DNA from: Streptomyces canus
GTDB lineage: Bacteria > Actinomycetota > Actinomycetes > Streptomycetales > Streptomycetaceae
DNA length: 64,000 nucleotides
Direction: 5' to 3'
NCBI RefSeq assembly: GCF_001514145.1
Contig: NZ_KQ948673.1
Coordinates: forward strand, 147,963-211,962
A program made the translations under genes and the position numbers. Below the pieces are notes generated by a model, which was given only the letters and a program-made list of their open reading frames with translations, was not told where the DNA came from and made no database searches. This document shows, piece by piece, positions 45,314 to 53,793 of the stretch; position 1 is the first letter of the stretch, and each line of letters starts with the position of its first letter.

Positions 45314-46542
45314 GAGGGCTCCCTCGTGGTGCGGGTGCGACCGGTCGGCGGGAAGAGGGCCGCGGTCAAGGCGGTGAACTGGTCCTCGACCCGCCGGGCG
45401 GCGTCCCGGTTCCGCTCGGGGAGGGTCCGTCGCAGCTCCGGCGCACGCTGCTCCAGCTCCCGGAACTGCTCGAGCAACCGGTCGGCGTCGACCTCGCGAG
45501 CGGAATGGCAGTACGCGCCCAGTCCCATCAGAGCCATGAGATCGTCGCTCTTCTCCGAATAGCAGACGGCGAGTGTCGGCGTGCCGACCTTCAGCGCGCA
45601 GACCAGGTTGTGGTAGCGGGCCGCCACCACGGTGTCGGCAGCCGCCGCCTCCTTCATCAGGTCGCCGAGTGAGGCCGCCTCGGCGGCGGTGACCAGCGGC
45701 GAGTCCACCGCGTCGAGGATCGCGGCGGCCACCGGCCGGTCGAGCTCGTCCCCGGTGAGCAGCCGGACCGTCCTGCCGTCCTCGACCAAGGTGCGGACGA
45801 AGCGGATCGTCCCGTCGAGGTAGCGCCGGTGGATCTCCTCGGCCTGGGTGCGCTCGTCGTTGCTGCCGTGCCAGGCCATGACGCCGACGCAGACCGGGCC
45901 CGGCGGCCCCGAGGGCGTGCTCGCCCGCGGCGCAGGCAGCGAAAAGGCGAGGTCCGGATAGACCTCGTCGCGCGCGGTGGCCACGCCCATCGCCCCTATC
46001 GCGTCGCGGGAGTGGGCGCCCCGGAACGACCGGTACGCGGCCAGCCGTGCCGACCAGCGCACCAGGGTCCGGGTCGCCCGGTGGCCGATCTCGGAGGCGC
46101 CGACGCTGACCAGCGCGACCCGCGTGCGCAGCAGTCGGCCGCTCGCGCAGAGCAGGAACAGCGAGTACGGGAAGCCCCATGGCCTCAGGGGCAGCGTGGT
46201 CTCCAGAACGCCCGTGCCCGGCACGATCACCACGTCGTGCCGGCGCACCCAGGCGGCGGTGCGGACGGCGTCGACGAGCTTGCCCAGACCCTTCGTCGCG
46301 ACGGCGGCGACGCTCGAGGCGGTCCGGTACTCACCACGGTTCCAGTTCATCCGCGCGGCGGGGATCCCGTACCGGGCCGTGATGACCTCGGGCCCGCCGC
46401 ACAGCGCGTCCACGACCGCCTCCGGGTGCTGAGTGCGCAGGTACCCGAGGATGGCCTCGAGTGACGCGTCATTGCCGGAGTTGCCGGCGCCGAACAGGCC
46501 GAACAGCCCGACACGTACCTGCGTTTTTTGCGTGGCGGTCAT
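45310..46542 (-). CDS. Polysaccharide pyruvyl transferase family protein
   Basis: 410 aa; start overlaps the GT2 stop by 4 bases. The N-terminus reads VRVGLFGLFGAGNSGNDASL, and the later block VVAARYHNLVCALKVGTPTL is the family signature. VSVGASEIGHRATRTLV and DLAFSLPAP lie between. These enzymes add a ketal-linked pyruvate from phosphoenolpyruvate to sugar residues, giving acidic polysaccharides. It agrees with the surrounding glycan genes. Confidence 0.88.
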   Translation of the reverse strand: MTATQKTQVRVGLFGLFGAGNSGNDASLEAILGYLRTQHPEAVVDALCGGPEVITARYGIPAARMNWNRGEYRTASSVAAVATKGLGKLVDAVRTAAWVRRHDVVIVPGTGVLETTLPLRPWGFPYSLFLLCASGRLLRTRVALVSVGASEIGHRATRTLVRWSARLAAYRSFRGAHSRDAIGAMGVATARDEVYPDLAFSLPAPRASTPSGPPGPVCVGVMAWHGSNDERTQAEEIHRRYLDGTIRFVRTLVEDGRTVRLLTGDELDRPVAAAILDAVDSPLVTAAEAASLGDLMKEAAAADTVVAARYHNLVCALKVGTPTLAVCYSEKSDDLMALMGLGAYCHSAREVDADRLLEQFRELEQRAPELRRTLPERNRDAARRVEDQFTALTAALFPPTGRTRTTREPS

Positions 46543-47486
46543 GCCTGCCTTCCTTCGCGGCCGGCGACGAGAGCGTCGACGGAGATCGTGAGCCCGCCCG
46601 GGTCGACCGAGGTCCGGTCCTCGACCCGCTCGCCGGCGCCCGGCCGGGTCCGGCTGGCCATCCACGCGGCCAGATGGCGATAGCACGCACGCCGGTCGGC
46701 CGGGGACAAGGGCGCCCGCCGGATCGCCGCGTTGAAGCCCCACAGATACTCGGCGAGCAGCCGGGGCGTCGGGTGCAGCGGGCCCGCCCGGCGCGGATCC
46801 AGGTTGACGCACCGGGAGCGCTTGGACGGGTTCGCCCGCTCGGCACGGGTGGGGTGGTCCCGGCGGAAGTACAGCAGTTCCGGCACCTGGTGGAAGGGCC
46901 CGTGCAGGGTGATCTCGGCAACGAACGTGCGGTCCGCGTGGTGGTAGCTGTCGAGCGGCTTCACCCGGCGCAGCATGTCGGCGCGCATCACCCCGTAGAA
47001 GTCGTCGCCGCCCGGCTCCATCAGCAGACTGCGGAAGCGCTCCGGCGGGTGCGGCGAGTCAGTGGCGAGCTGGTACTCGTACGGAACCTTTATCCGGCCG
47101 TCGCCGTCGATGACCGCCTGCTCGGCGTGCGCGAGGATCACGTCCGGCCGCTCGTCCAGGGCCTCCACACAGCGCCGCAGCAGGTCCCGGGCGTAAAGGT
47201 CGTCGTGCGAGGCCCACTTGAACAGTTCGCCGTGGCATTCGGTGAATACATAATTGTGGTTCGGCGATGCACCGATGTTCCGGGGAAGCCGTATGTACCG
47301 GATGCGTGCGTCCCGCGCGGCGTATTCATGGCAGATGGCCTGAGTCCCGTCGGTCGAGGCGTTGTCGGAGATGACCAGCTCGAAGTCCTCGTAGGTCTGG
47401 CCGAGCAAGGCGTCGAGCGACTCGGCGAGGTACTGCTCGCCGTTGTACACGGGCAGGCCGATGCTCAATCGGGGATGGGCGGTCAT
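46539..47486 (-). CDS. Glycosyltransferase family 2
   Basis: 315 aa; coupled to both neighbours by 4-base overlaps. The GT-A fold opens with SIGLPVYNGEQYLAESLDAL, nucleotide-binding SDNASTDGT and the metal motif region KWASHDDLYARDLL. The C-terminal third (after about 230) is variable. It transfers an activated sugar to the growing repeat unit at the inner membrane. Donor and acceptor are unknown. Confidence 0.9.
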   Translation of the reverse strand: MTAHPRLSIGLPVYNGEQYLAESLDALLGQTYEDFELVISDNASTDGTQAICHEYAARDARIRYIRLPRNIGASPNHNYVFTECHGELFKWASHDDLYARDLLRRCVEALDERPDVILAHAEQAVIDGDGRIKVPYEYQLATDSPHPPERFRSLLMEPGGDDFYGVMRADMLRRVKPLDSYHHADRTFVAEITLHGPFHQVPELLYFRRDHPTRAERANPSKRSRCVNLDPRRAGPLHPTPRLLAEYLWGFNAAIRRAPLSPADRRACYRHLAAWMASRTRPGAGERVEDRTSVDPGGLTISVDALVAGREGRQA

Positions 47487-48802
47487 GACATCCTCACTTC
47501 ACTGATGGTGTTCTGGTGGCGCTCGCGCAGGGCGGCCCGCAACTGCAGCCACCACAACGCCGAGGCGGCGACATTTGCGGCGGCGACGCCCCAGGCCGAG
47601 CCGACGGTGCCGGCCAAGGCCGCCCCGCCGAGCCCGCCGCCGGCGTAACCCACGGAGGCGAACAGCTGGCAGCGCAGGCTGCGTCGAGCCGCCGCGAGCG
47701 CGCGCAGCCCGGCCGCCGCGCCGACTCCGACGCCGGCGCCCGCGACGCCGACCGTGACCGGCATGATGAGCTGGGAGGCGGAGTGCCAGACTTCGCCGAG
47801 CACGTGCTCGCCGGCCCAGTCCGGCACCAGGAGCAGTGCGGCGCCCCAGAGCAGCGCGGAGCCGGCCAGCCCGCCCGCGAGCAGGAGACAGAATGTGCCC
47901 AGCCGGTGCGGGGCCTCTCGCAGCACCCGTGCCGCCTCCGGGACGGTGACCAGCGAAAGACCCATCAGCACGGCGAGGAAGGGGCCGAGCAGGAGTTCGG
48001 CACCGCGGACCGCACCCACCGCGCTGACCCCGGCGATCGCGCCGAGCCCGTACGCACGCAGCTGGCTCGCCCCGCTGAGACTGACGTTCTCGGCCAGATA
48101 CCGGTAGCCGAGGTCGCGCTGCTCGCGCAGCCACGCGCGCGCCCGGGTCGGCCGGGGCAGGATGCCGCACTGGAAGCAGCCGTACCCCGCGGCCACCGCG
48201 GCGGTTCCGCCCCAGGCGAGTACAAAACCTTCCACGCTGCCCACGCGTGCCGCCACCACCAAGGCAGGAATGAGGGCGATGCCCCACACGACGTCGTTGA
48301 AGAACGCCTTCCGCCCGGCCCCCGCGGCGAAGAACACGAACCGCCAGGCGTCCTGCAGCAGCAGCCCTGGCAGAACCACGCCGAGGCCGACGAACGCGGG
48401 TCCCACCCGGCCACCGAGACCCAGTCCGACCACCAGGCTGACCACACCGATGACACCGCCCACGCCGAGCGCGGTACCCGACGCCCGGGCCGCCGCCGCG
48501 CGCCAGGATGCGTCCGACACACCGCTGAAGCGCACCACGAGCGGATCGGAGGACAGCCCGCGAGAGACGTTGAGCACCACGCCGTAGGTCACCCAGGCCA
48601 GGGTGAACACGCCGAAGGCCTCCAGCCCCAGCGAACGTGCCACGTACATGCCCACCAGGAAGTTGGACGCGCTGGAGGCCGCCTGGTCGGCCAGCCCCCA
48701 GGACAGTCGGCCGGCCAGGGCCCGCCTGCCGTTCGGCCGGGCGTGCCGGCGCCGGGCCGCTCCTGCCGTCGTCTTCTCCCCCTCAATGGTCATCTGTGTC
48801 AT
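47483..48802 (-). CDS. Polysaccharide flippase (Wzx/MATE-like)
   Basis: 439 aa, 12 or so membrane helices. LSWGLADQAASSASNFLVGM and ARSLGLEAFGVFTLAWVTYG are the start of the polysaccharide-biosynthesis flippase family. GAVRGAELLLGPFLAVLMGL matches the middle. It would move the lipid-linked repeat unit across the membrane for polymerisation by the ligase/polymerase encoded at 55017. Overlaps its neighbours by 4 bases on each side. Confidence 0.87.
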   Translation of the reverse strand: MTQMTIEGEKTTAGAARRRHARPNGRRALAGRLSWGLADQAASSASNFLVGMYVARSLGLEAFGVFTLAWVTYGVVLNVSRGLSSDPLVVRFSGVSDASWRAAAARASGTALGVGGVIGVVSLVVGLGLGGRVGPAFVGLGVVLPGLLLQDAWRFVFFAAGAGRKAFFNDVVWGIALIPALVVAARVGSVEGFVLAWGGTAAVAAGYGCFQCGILPRPTRARAWLREQRDLGYRYLAENVSLSGASQLRAYGLGAIAGVSAVGAVRGAELLLGPFLAVLMGLSLVTVPEAARVLREAPHRLGTFCLLLAGGLAGSALLWGAALLLVPDWAGEHVLGEVWHSASQLIMPVTVGVAGAGVGVGAAAGLRALAAARRSLRCQLFASVGYAGGGLGGAALAGTVGSAWGVAAANVAASALWWLQLRAALRERHQNTISEVRMS

Positions 48803-50073
48803 GCCTTGATCAGTCCGGCGCCCTGCAAGGCGTCGGCAGCGGCGGCCACGGTGTCGAACGGCAGCCCGGACCGCTCGGCGACGTCCAGCAGACTGTGCTC
48901 GCCGTCGGAGAGGTTGAGCACCCAGAGCATGGCCATCTGCGCCTGCTTGGTGTCGCTGCGGCCACCGAGCGCGTCGTACAGACCGCGCCGGCCCAGCTGT
49001 GGTTCGCCGTATGGGCTGAGGTTGAGGTACCGCCGGTTGCGGTCGAGGACGGCGGACGCCTCACGGCAGACGGCAAGGGTGTCCGCCATCGCCTCCGGGG
49101 AGACGAAGTCCAGGTTGTCCGCGGAGGTGTGGTACTCGGGGTAGCCGGCGTACGGGGTCCGGGTGAGCGAGCCCACCCCGAGGTTGAACCCGGGCGAGCA
49201 GAACTGCCGCTCGTCGTAGCCGTACGGAGTGAACTCGGTGATGTGGTGCGGGCGTTCGGAGGCGGCCAGCACATGCCGCAGCACCCGGTCGATCTCCGCG
49301 TCGCCGCGTCTGCTCTGCTTGTACGTCAGCCGGCCCGGGTCGCCGGCGCAGGCCAGCACCAGGCCGTGCTTGACCCGCTCCACCCGCTCCGCGTTGCGCG
49401 CCAGCCAGGTGATCGCCCCGATGGTGCCGGGCGCGAAGATGAACCGGTAGGTGTAGTACGGGTTCTGCTCCGCCAGCGCCCGGGCCAGGAAGGTCGCCAC
49501 CGCGATGCCGGCCAGGTTGTCGTTGGCCAGCGACGGGTGGCAGACGTGGCAGGAGACGATCACCTCGTCGGCGACCTGCCCGGGGACGACATGCTCGGCG
49601 TAGGTGAGGTGGCCGTCGGCGAGGGTGGAGTCGATGCGCACCTCGTACTCGCCGTCCGGCATCGCGTCCAGGGTCTCCTGGGCCAGGCAGAACCCCCACT
49701 CCGGCTTGTAGTAGCTGGTGCGGTACGGCACCCAGGCCGGGTGGTCCGGCAGGGTGTGCAGGTGTTCGCGCAGTTCGGCCAGCGGCATGGTCGCCGACAC
49801 CGGCACGCTGTAGCCGAGCACGTGCAGGCTGGACGCGGCGAAGTCGACGACCCGGTTGCCCGAGGTGTCGGCGATGTACGCGTCCCGGATGTTCCACTCC
49901 TGCGGCACCGTCCAGTCGAGCACCTGCGTCCCGGTCGGCACCTCGTGCACCTGCAGCGGGATGTACTCGCCGACGATGTCCAGGGTGGCGCGCACGCCGT
50001 CCCCCGTGATGCTCCGGCACAGCGGGTACAGCCGCTCCACCAGGGCGTACATCTCCTCGCCGGGTGTGGTCAT
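48799..50073 (-). CDS. DUF4910 / M28-like aminopeptidase family protein
   Basis: 424 aa; start overlaps the epimerase stop by 4 bases. The first block (LYPLCRSITGDGVRATLDI) and the core CHVCHPSLANDNLAGIAVAT, TIGAITWLARN and PEYHTSADNLDFVSPEAM mark DUF4910 proteins. They have an M28-type zinc-peptidase fold with the His, Asp and Glu ligands apparently kept. The last 80 residues form a winged-helix-like domain (LWVLNLSDGEHSLLDVAERS). Its role in glycan clusters is not known. It could release an amino acid linked to the sugar. Confidence 0.83.
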   Translation of the reverse strand: MTTPGEEMYALVERLYPLCRSITGDGVRATLDIVGEYIPLQVHEVPTGTQVLDWTVPQEWNIRDAYIADTSGNRVVDFAASSLHVLGYSVPVSATMPLAELREHLHTLPDHPAWVPYRTSYYKPEWGFCLAQETLDAMPDGEYEVRIDSTLADGHLTYAEHVVPGQVADEVIVSCHVCHPSLANDNLAGIAVATFLARALAEQNPYYTYRFIFAPGTIGAITWLARNAERVERVKHGLVLACAGDPGRLTYKQSRRGDAEIDRVLRHVLAASERPHHITEFTPYGYDERQFCSPGFNLGVGSLTRTPYAGYPEYHTSADNLDFVSPEAMADTLAVCREASAVLDRNRRYLNLSPYGEPQLGRRGLYDALGGRSDTKQAQMAMLWVLNLSDGEHSLLDVAERSGLPFDTVAAAADALQGAGLIKA

Positions 50074-51095
50074 CGGCGCCACCGCAGGGTGTCGTCGACG
50101 GTGCCGGCGTCGGAGGCCGCGCGCAGCACGGCGAGCCGGGTGAAGCGCTGGTCGAAGTCCTCCTTGGTCAGCCCGAACTTCTGGTAGGCGTCGGCGAGTT
50201 CGAGTGCGCCGCGCTTGACCGACCACTCGATGTCGAAGCCGGGGATGGCGGCGCGGAACCGGGAGAAGTCCACCCGGTAGGAGCGCGGGTCGGCCCCGTT
50301 CTCCCCGGTGATCCTCACCTTGGAGCCGGGCACCGCCTCGGCGACCTGCTCGGCGATCTCGGCGACCGTGACGTTGTTGGTCTCGCTGCCGATGTTGAAC
50401 GCCCGGTCGTGCACCGCTTCGCGCGGCGCGGTCAGCGCGGCCGTGAAGGCCCGGGCGATGTCGGCGGCATGCACGAGCGGGCGCCACGGGGTGCCGTCGG
50501 AGAGCACCAGGACCTCGCCGGACAGGAGCGCGTGGCCCACCAGGTTGTTCAGCACGATGTCGGCGCGCAGCCGGGGCGAGTAGCCGAAGGCGGTGGCGTT
50601 GCGCATGAACACCGGGGTGAAGTCGCCGTCGGCCAGCGCGTGCAGGTCGTCCTCGACCCGCACCTTGGACTCCGCGTACGGCGTCACCGGGCGCAGCGGG
50701 GCGTCCTCTCCCACCAGGTCGTCGCCGCCGGCGGCGCCGTACACCGAGCAGGTCGACGCGTACAGGAAGCGTCGCACGCCGGCGTCGCGGGCCAGCCGGG
50801 CCAGGCGTACGGACGCGTGGTGGTTGATGTCGTAGGTGAGCTCGGGCGCGAGCGATCCGAGCGGGTCGTTGGACAGCGCGGCCAGGTGGATCACGGCGTC
50901 CACTCCGGCCACGTGGTCGGCTGTGACGTCGCGCAGGTCCACGCGGTGCCCCGGCGGGTCCGCGGGCGGCTCGCCCAGCACGCTGTCGGCGAACAGGCCG
51001 GCGTCGAGGCCGACGACGTCGTGCCCGGCGGCGGTGAGTACAGGGGCCATGACGGTGCCCAGGTATCCCTGGTGTCCGGTCAGTAGTACGCGCAA
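50070..51095 (-). CDS. NAD-dependent sugar epimerase/dehydratase (SDR)
   Basis: 341 aa. Extended SDR: LLTGHQGYLGTVMAPVL (nucleotide loop), VDAVIHLAALSNDPLGS, STCSVYG and YAESKVRVE (catalytic Tyr-Lys), RNATAFGYSPRLR. It is related to GDP/CDP-sugar dehydratases and epimerases. It overlaps the DUF4910 start by 4 bases and follows the PIG-L gene after 3 bases. Probably it finishes the cytidylyl sugar made by the upstream genes. Confidence 0.88.
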   Translation of the reverse strand: MRVLLTGHQGYLGTVMAPVLTAAGHDVVGLDAGLFADSVLGEPPADPPGHRVDLRDVTADHVAGVDAVIHLAALSNDPLGSLAPELTYDINHHASVRLARLARDAGVRRFLYASTCSVYGAAGGDDLVGEDAPLRPVTPYAESKVRVEDDLHALADGDFTPVFMRNATAFGYSPRLRADIVLNNLVGHALLSGEVLVLSDGTPWRPLVHAADIARAFTAALTAPREAVHDRAFNIGSETNNVTVAEIAEQVAEAVPGSKVRITGENGADPRSYRVDFSRFRAAIPGFDIEWSVKRGALELADAYQKFGLTKEDFDQRFTRLAVLRAASDAGTVDDTLRWRR

Positions 51096-51098
51096 GGT

Positions 51099-51746
51099 TC
51101 AGTCCCCCAGGTTGAGCGTGAGTTTGGTGGCGGCGAACGCCTCGGCGTATCGCTCGTGGCATTCGATGCCGCGGATCCGGGCCAGGCCGAGGAAGGCCTC
51201 GCGGTCGTACCAGGGCCGGTGACGCTGCGAGGGGTAGTGCTCCTGCAGCAGCCGTACCTTCTGTTCGGCGACCTCCGGCGACAGTGGCTGGTACGCCGCC
51301 ATACGGCCGAGATCGCCGTCCCACTTGACGATCTCGTAGCCGAGCACGAGGTGGTCGCGGAACGCGGTGGGTACCAGCTGCGCCAGACCGCGGTGATCCT
51401 GGTGGGCGTCGTCGGTGCGCGGGGCGAGGACCAGGTCCGGCTCGGTCCGCCCGCGCAGGTCCTCGACCGCTGCCTTGGCCTCTTCCCAGTGCACGGGTAT
51501 CCGGCCGTCCGGCAGCTTGAGCACGGTCAGCCGCAGGTCGGCGCCCGGGCAGAAGGCGGCGAGCGCGGCCTGCTCCTCCTGCTCCCGCTCGCCGCCGCCG
51601 CCGGAGAGCACCAGCGCGTCGACGCGGGTGCCGGGGTGCGCGAGGCACATCGTCAGCAGTGTGCCGCCGGCGCCGATGGCGATGTCGTCGCAGTGCGCGC
51701 CCACCGCGACGATCCGGTCGAGGCGCCCGGCCCCGAGCCGGATCAC
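51099..51746 (-). CDS. PIG-L (LmbE-like) deacetylase
   Basis: 215 aa from a GTG at 51746, overlapping the cytidylyltransferase stop by 4 bases (GTGA). AVGAHCDDIAIGAGGTLL has the metal motif (AHxDD, with Cys for the usual Pro). RTDDAHQDHRGLAQLV supplies the second metal-binding His. The family de-N-acetylates sugars (GlcNAc-PI, mycothiol precursors, bacillithiol). In this operon it probably deacetylates a sugar or an N-acyl group on the modified hexose. Confidence 0.88.
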   Translation of the reverse strand: MIRLGAGRLDRIVAVGAHCDDIAIGAGGTLLTMCLAHPGTRVDALVLSGGGGEREQEEQAALAAFCPGADLRLTVLKLPDGRIPVHWEEAKAAVEDLRGRTEPDLVLAPRTDDAHQDHRGLAQLVPTAFRDHLVLGYEIVKWDGDLGRMAAYQPLSPEVAEQKVRLLQEHYPSQRHRPWYDREAFLGLARIRGIECHERYAEAFAATKLTLNLGD

Positions 51747-52537
51747 GCTCTCACCCCGGCGCTGTCCTGCTCCCACACAGCCCATGGGCGGTCGCCCCGG
51801 GTGTAGGCGTCGTCGAGCGCGGCCCGCTCCTTCACGGTGTCGGTCGGCTTCCAGAAGCCGCGGTGCTGGTGCGCCACCAGCCGCCCGCGCTTGGCGAGTT
51901 GGCCGCATCCGTCGGCCACCAGGTCACCGTTCTCCGGTATGTGGTCGAAGATCTCCTGGCGGAGCACGAAGTAGCCGCCGTTCTCCCACAGCGGCAGATC
52001 GCTCACCGCGGTGATGCCCCCCACCAGTCCGTCCTCGCCCAGTTCCACGCAGTGGAACGACGACTGGGGCGGCACCACCATCATCGACGCACCCGCGTCG
52101 CGCTGCGCGAACTTCTCGATCATCTCCGGCAGCGGGGCGTCGGTGAGCACGTCGGCGTAGTTGGCGAGGAACATCTCGTCGCCGTCCAGATGGTGCCGCA
52201 CCCGGCGCAGCCGCTCCCCGATCGGCGACTCGATGCCGGTCTGCGCGAACGTGATCGTCCAGTCCGAGATGTCGGTGGACAGCAGCTCGGTCTCCCCCTT
52301 GCGCAGCACGAAGTCGTTGGACGTCGTCTCCTCGTAGTTGAGGAAGAAGTCCTTGATGTGGTGAGCCCCGTAGCCGAGGCACAGGATGAACTCCGTGTGT
52401 CCGAAGTGCGCGTAGTAGCGCATGACGTGCCAGATCAGGGGGCGCGGGCCGACCATCGCCATCGGCTTGGGCACGTCGTCGGAGGTTCCGTTGCGCATCC
52501 GCATCCCGTAACCGCCGCAGAACAGAACGACCTTCAT
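51743..52537 (-). CDS. Glucose-1-phosphate cytidylyltransferase-like nucleotidyltransferase
   Basis: 264 aa; the ATG at 52537 starts directly at MKVVLFCGGYGMRMRNGT. VPKPMAMVGPRPLIWHVMRY, FILCLGYGAHHIKDFFLNY and GFWKPTDTVKERAAL are the conserved blocks of RfbF-type enzymes, which make CDP-glucose from CTP and glucose-1-phosphate. A matching CDP-glucose 4,6-dehydratase is not in the window. It starts 11 bases after the C-methyltransferase gene. Confidence 0.88.
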   Translation of the reverse strand: MKVVLFCGGYGMRMRNGTSDDVPKPMAMVGPRPLIWHVMRYYAHFGHTEFILCLGYGAHHIKDFFLNYEETTSNDFVLRKGETELLSTDISDWTITFAQTGIESPIGERLRRVRHHLDGDEMFLANYADVLTDAPLPEMIEKFAQRDAGASMMVVPPQSSFHCVELGEDGLVGGITAVSDLPLWENGGYFVLRQEIFDHIPENGDLVADGCGQLAKRGRLVAHQHRGFWKPTDTVKERAALDDAYTRGDRPWAVWEQDSAGVRA

Positions 52538-52548
52538 GCTGTGACCTT

Positions 52549-53793
52549 TCACGACGCGACCTCGACGATGCTCAGTTCCGGGATGGGAAAGACCAGCCGT
52601 CCGCCCCAGTCGTGCACGAAGGACAGCTGCTCGATCAGCTCGGCCCGCAGGTTCCACGGGAGGACGAGGACGTAGTCCGGTTTGTCGACGGCTATCTGCT
52701 CGGGCGGCAGGATCGGGATGCGGGTGCCCGGCGTGTACCTGCCGTGCTTGTAGGGGTTGCGGTCGACCGTGTACGCGAGCAGGTCGGGCCGGATGCCGCA
52801 GTGGTTGAGCAGGGTGTTTCCCTTGCCCGGGGCGCCGTAGCCGACGACCGTCTCGCCGCGCTCGGCCGCCTCGATGAGGAACTTGAGGAGGTCCCGGCGG
52901 ACCTTGGCCACCCGGGCGGAGAACTCGGTGTAGCCGGACAGCTCCTGCAGCCCGGCGGCCTTCTCGCGGGCCAGCACGTCGGCCACCCGCTCGGTCTGCT
53001 CACCGGCCACCTCGGCCGGCCGGGCCCACAGTCGGATGGAGCCGCCGTGCGTGGGCAGCAACTCCACGTCCACGAGCGCGAGTCCGCCGCTCGCGAGGGC
53101 TCGGATCGCGGACGCGACCGTGTAGTACTGGAAGTGCTCGTGGTAGATCGTGTCGTACTGGTTCTCCTCGATCAGGGTCAGCAGGTGCTGCACCTCGATG
53201 GAGACCCAGCCGTCGTCGGCGACCAGGGCGCGCAGGCCCTGGGTGAATCCGACCACGTCGGGGATGTGCGCGTACACGTTGTTGGCCACGACCAGGTCCG
53301 CCGGGCCGTGCTCCTTGCGGACGGCCGCACCGGTGTCCGGACTCAGGAACTCCGTGAGGGTGGGCACACCCGCGTCCCGCGCCGCAGCGCCGACGTTCAC
53401 CGACGGCTCGATGCCGAGGCAGCGGATCCCCCGGTCCACCACGTGCTTCAGCAGGTACCCGTCGTTGCTCGCGACCTCGACCACGAAGGCGTCGGAGCCG
53501 TCGGCGCCGAGACCCACCCGCTGCACGGCGTCGGCGACGAACGTGCGGGCGTGCTCCACCCAGGAGGTCGAGAACGAGGAGAAGTACGCGTACTCCTTGA
53601 ACGTCTCCTCCGGCGTGATCAGCGGCGGGATCTGCGCCAGCCAGCAGTCCGTGCAGACCCGCAGGTGCAGCGGGTACGCCGGTTCCGGCAGGTCCAGTTG
53701 GTCCGCGGCGAGAAAGCTCTCGCACGGCGGGGTCGCCCCCAGATCGACGACGCTCGCCAGCGTCGTCGAGCCGCAGAGTCGGCATCGTGTCAT
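52549..53793 (-). CDS. Sugar C-methyltransferase (TylC3/NovU-like)
   Basis: 414 aa. N-terminal zinc-binding region with paired Cys (RCRLCGSTTLASVVDLG; RVCTDCWLAQ), then a SAM-binding domain (VVEVASNDGYLLKHVVDRG, DLVVANNVYAHIPDV). The C-terminal C-methyltransferase domain has VVGYGAPGKGNTLLNHCGI. Members methylate C3 or C5 of 4-keto nucleotide sugars. Its first base abuts the stop of the GT4 gene, where a tandem duplication has altered the junction. Confidence 0.9.
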   Translation of the reverse strand: MTRCRLCGSTTLASVVDLGATPPCESFLAADQLDLPEPAYPLHLRVCTDCWLAQIPPLITPEETFKEYAYFSSFSTSWVEHARTFVADAVQRVGLGADGSDAFVVEVASNDGYLLKHVVDRGIRCLGIEPSVNVGAAARDAGVPTLTEFLSPDTGAAVRKEHGPADLVVANNVYAHIPDVVGFTQGLRALVADDGWVSIEVQHLLTLIEENQYDTIYHEHFQYYTVASAIRALASGGLALVDVELLPTHGGSIRLWARPAEVAGEQTERVADVLAREKAAGLQELSGYTEFSARVAKVRRDLLKFLIEAAERGETVVGYGAPGKGNTLLNHCGIRPDLLAYTVDRNPYKHGRYTPGTRIPILPPEQIAVDKPDYVLVLPWNLRAELIEQLSFVHDWGGRLVFPIPELSIVEVAS

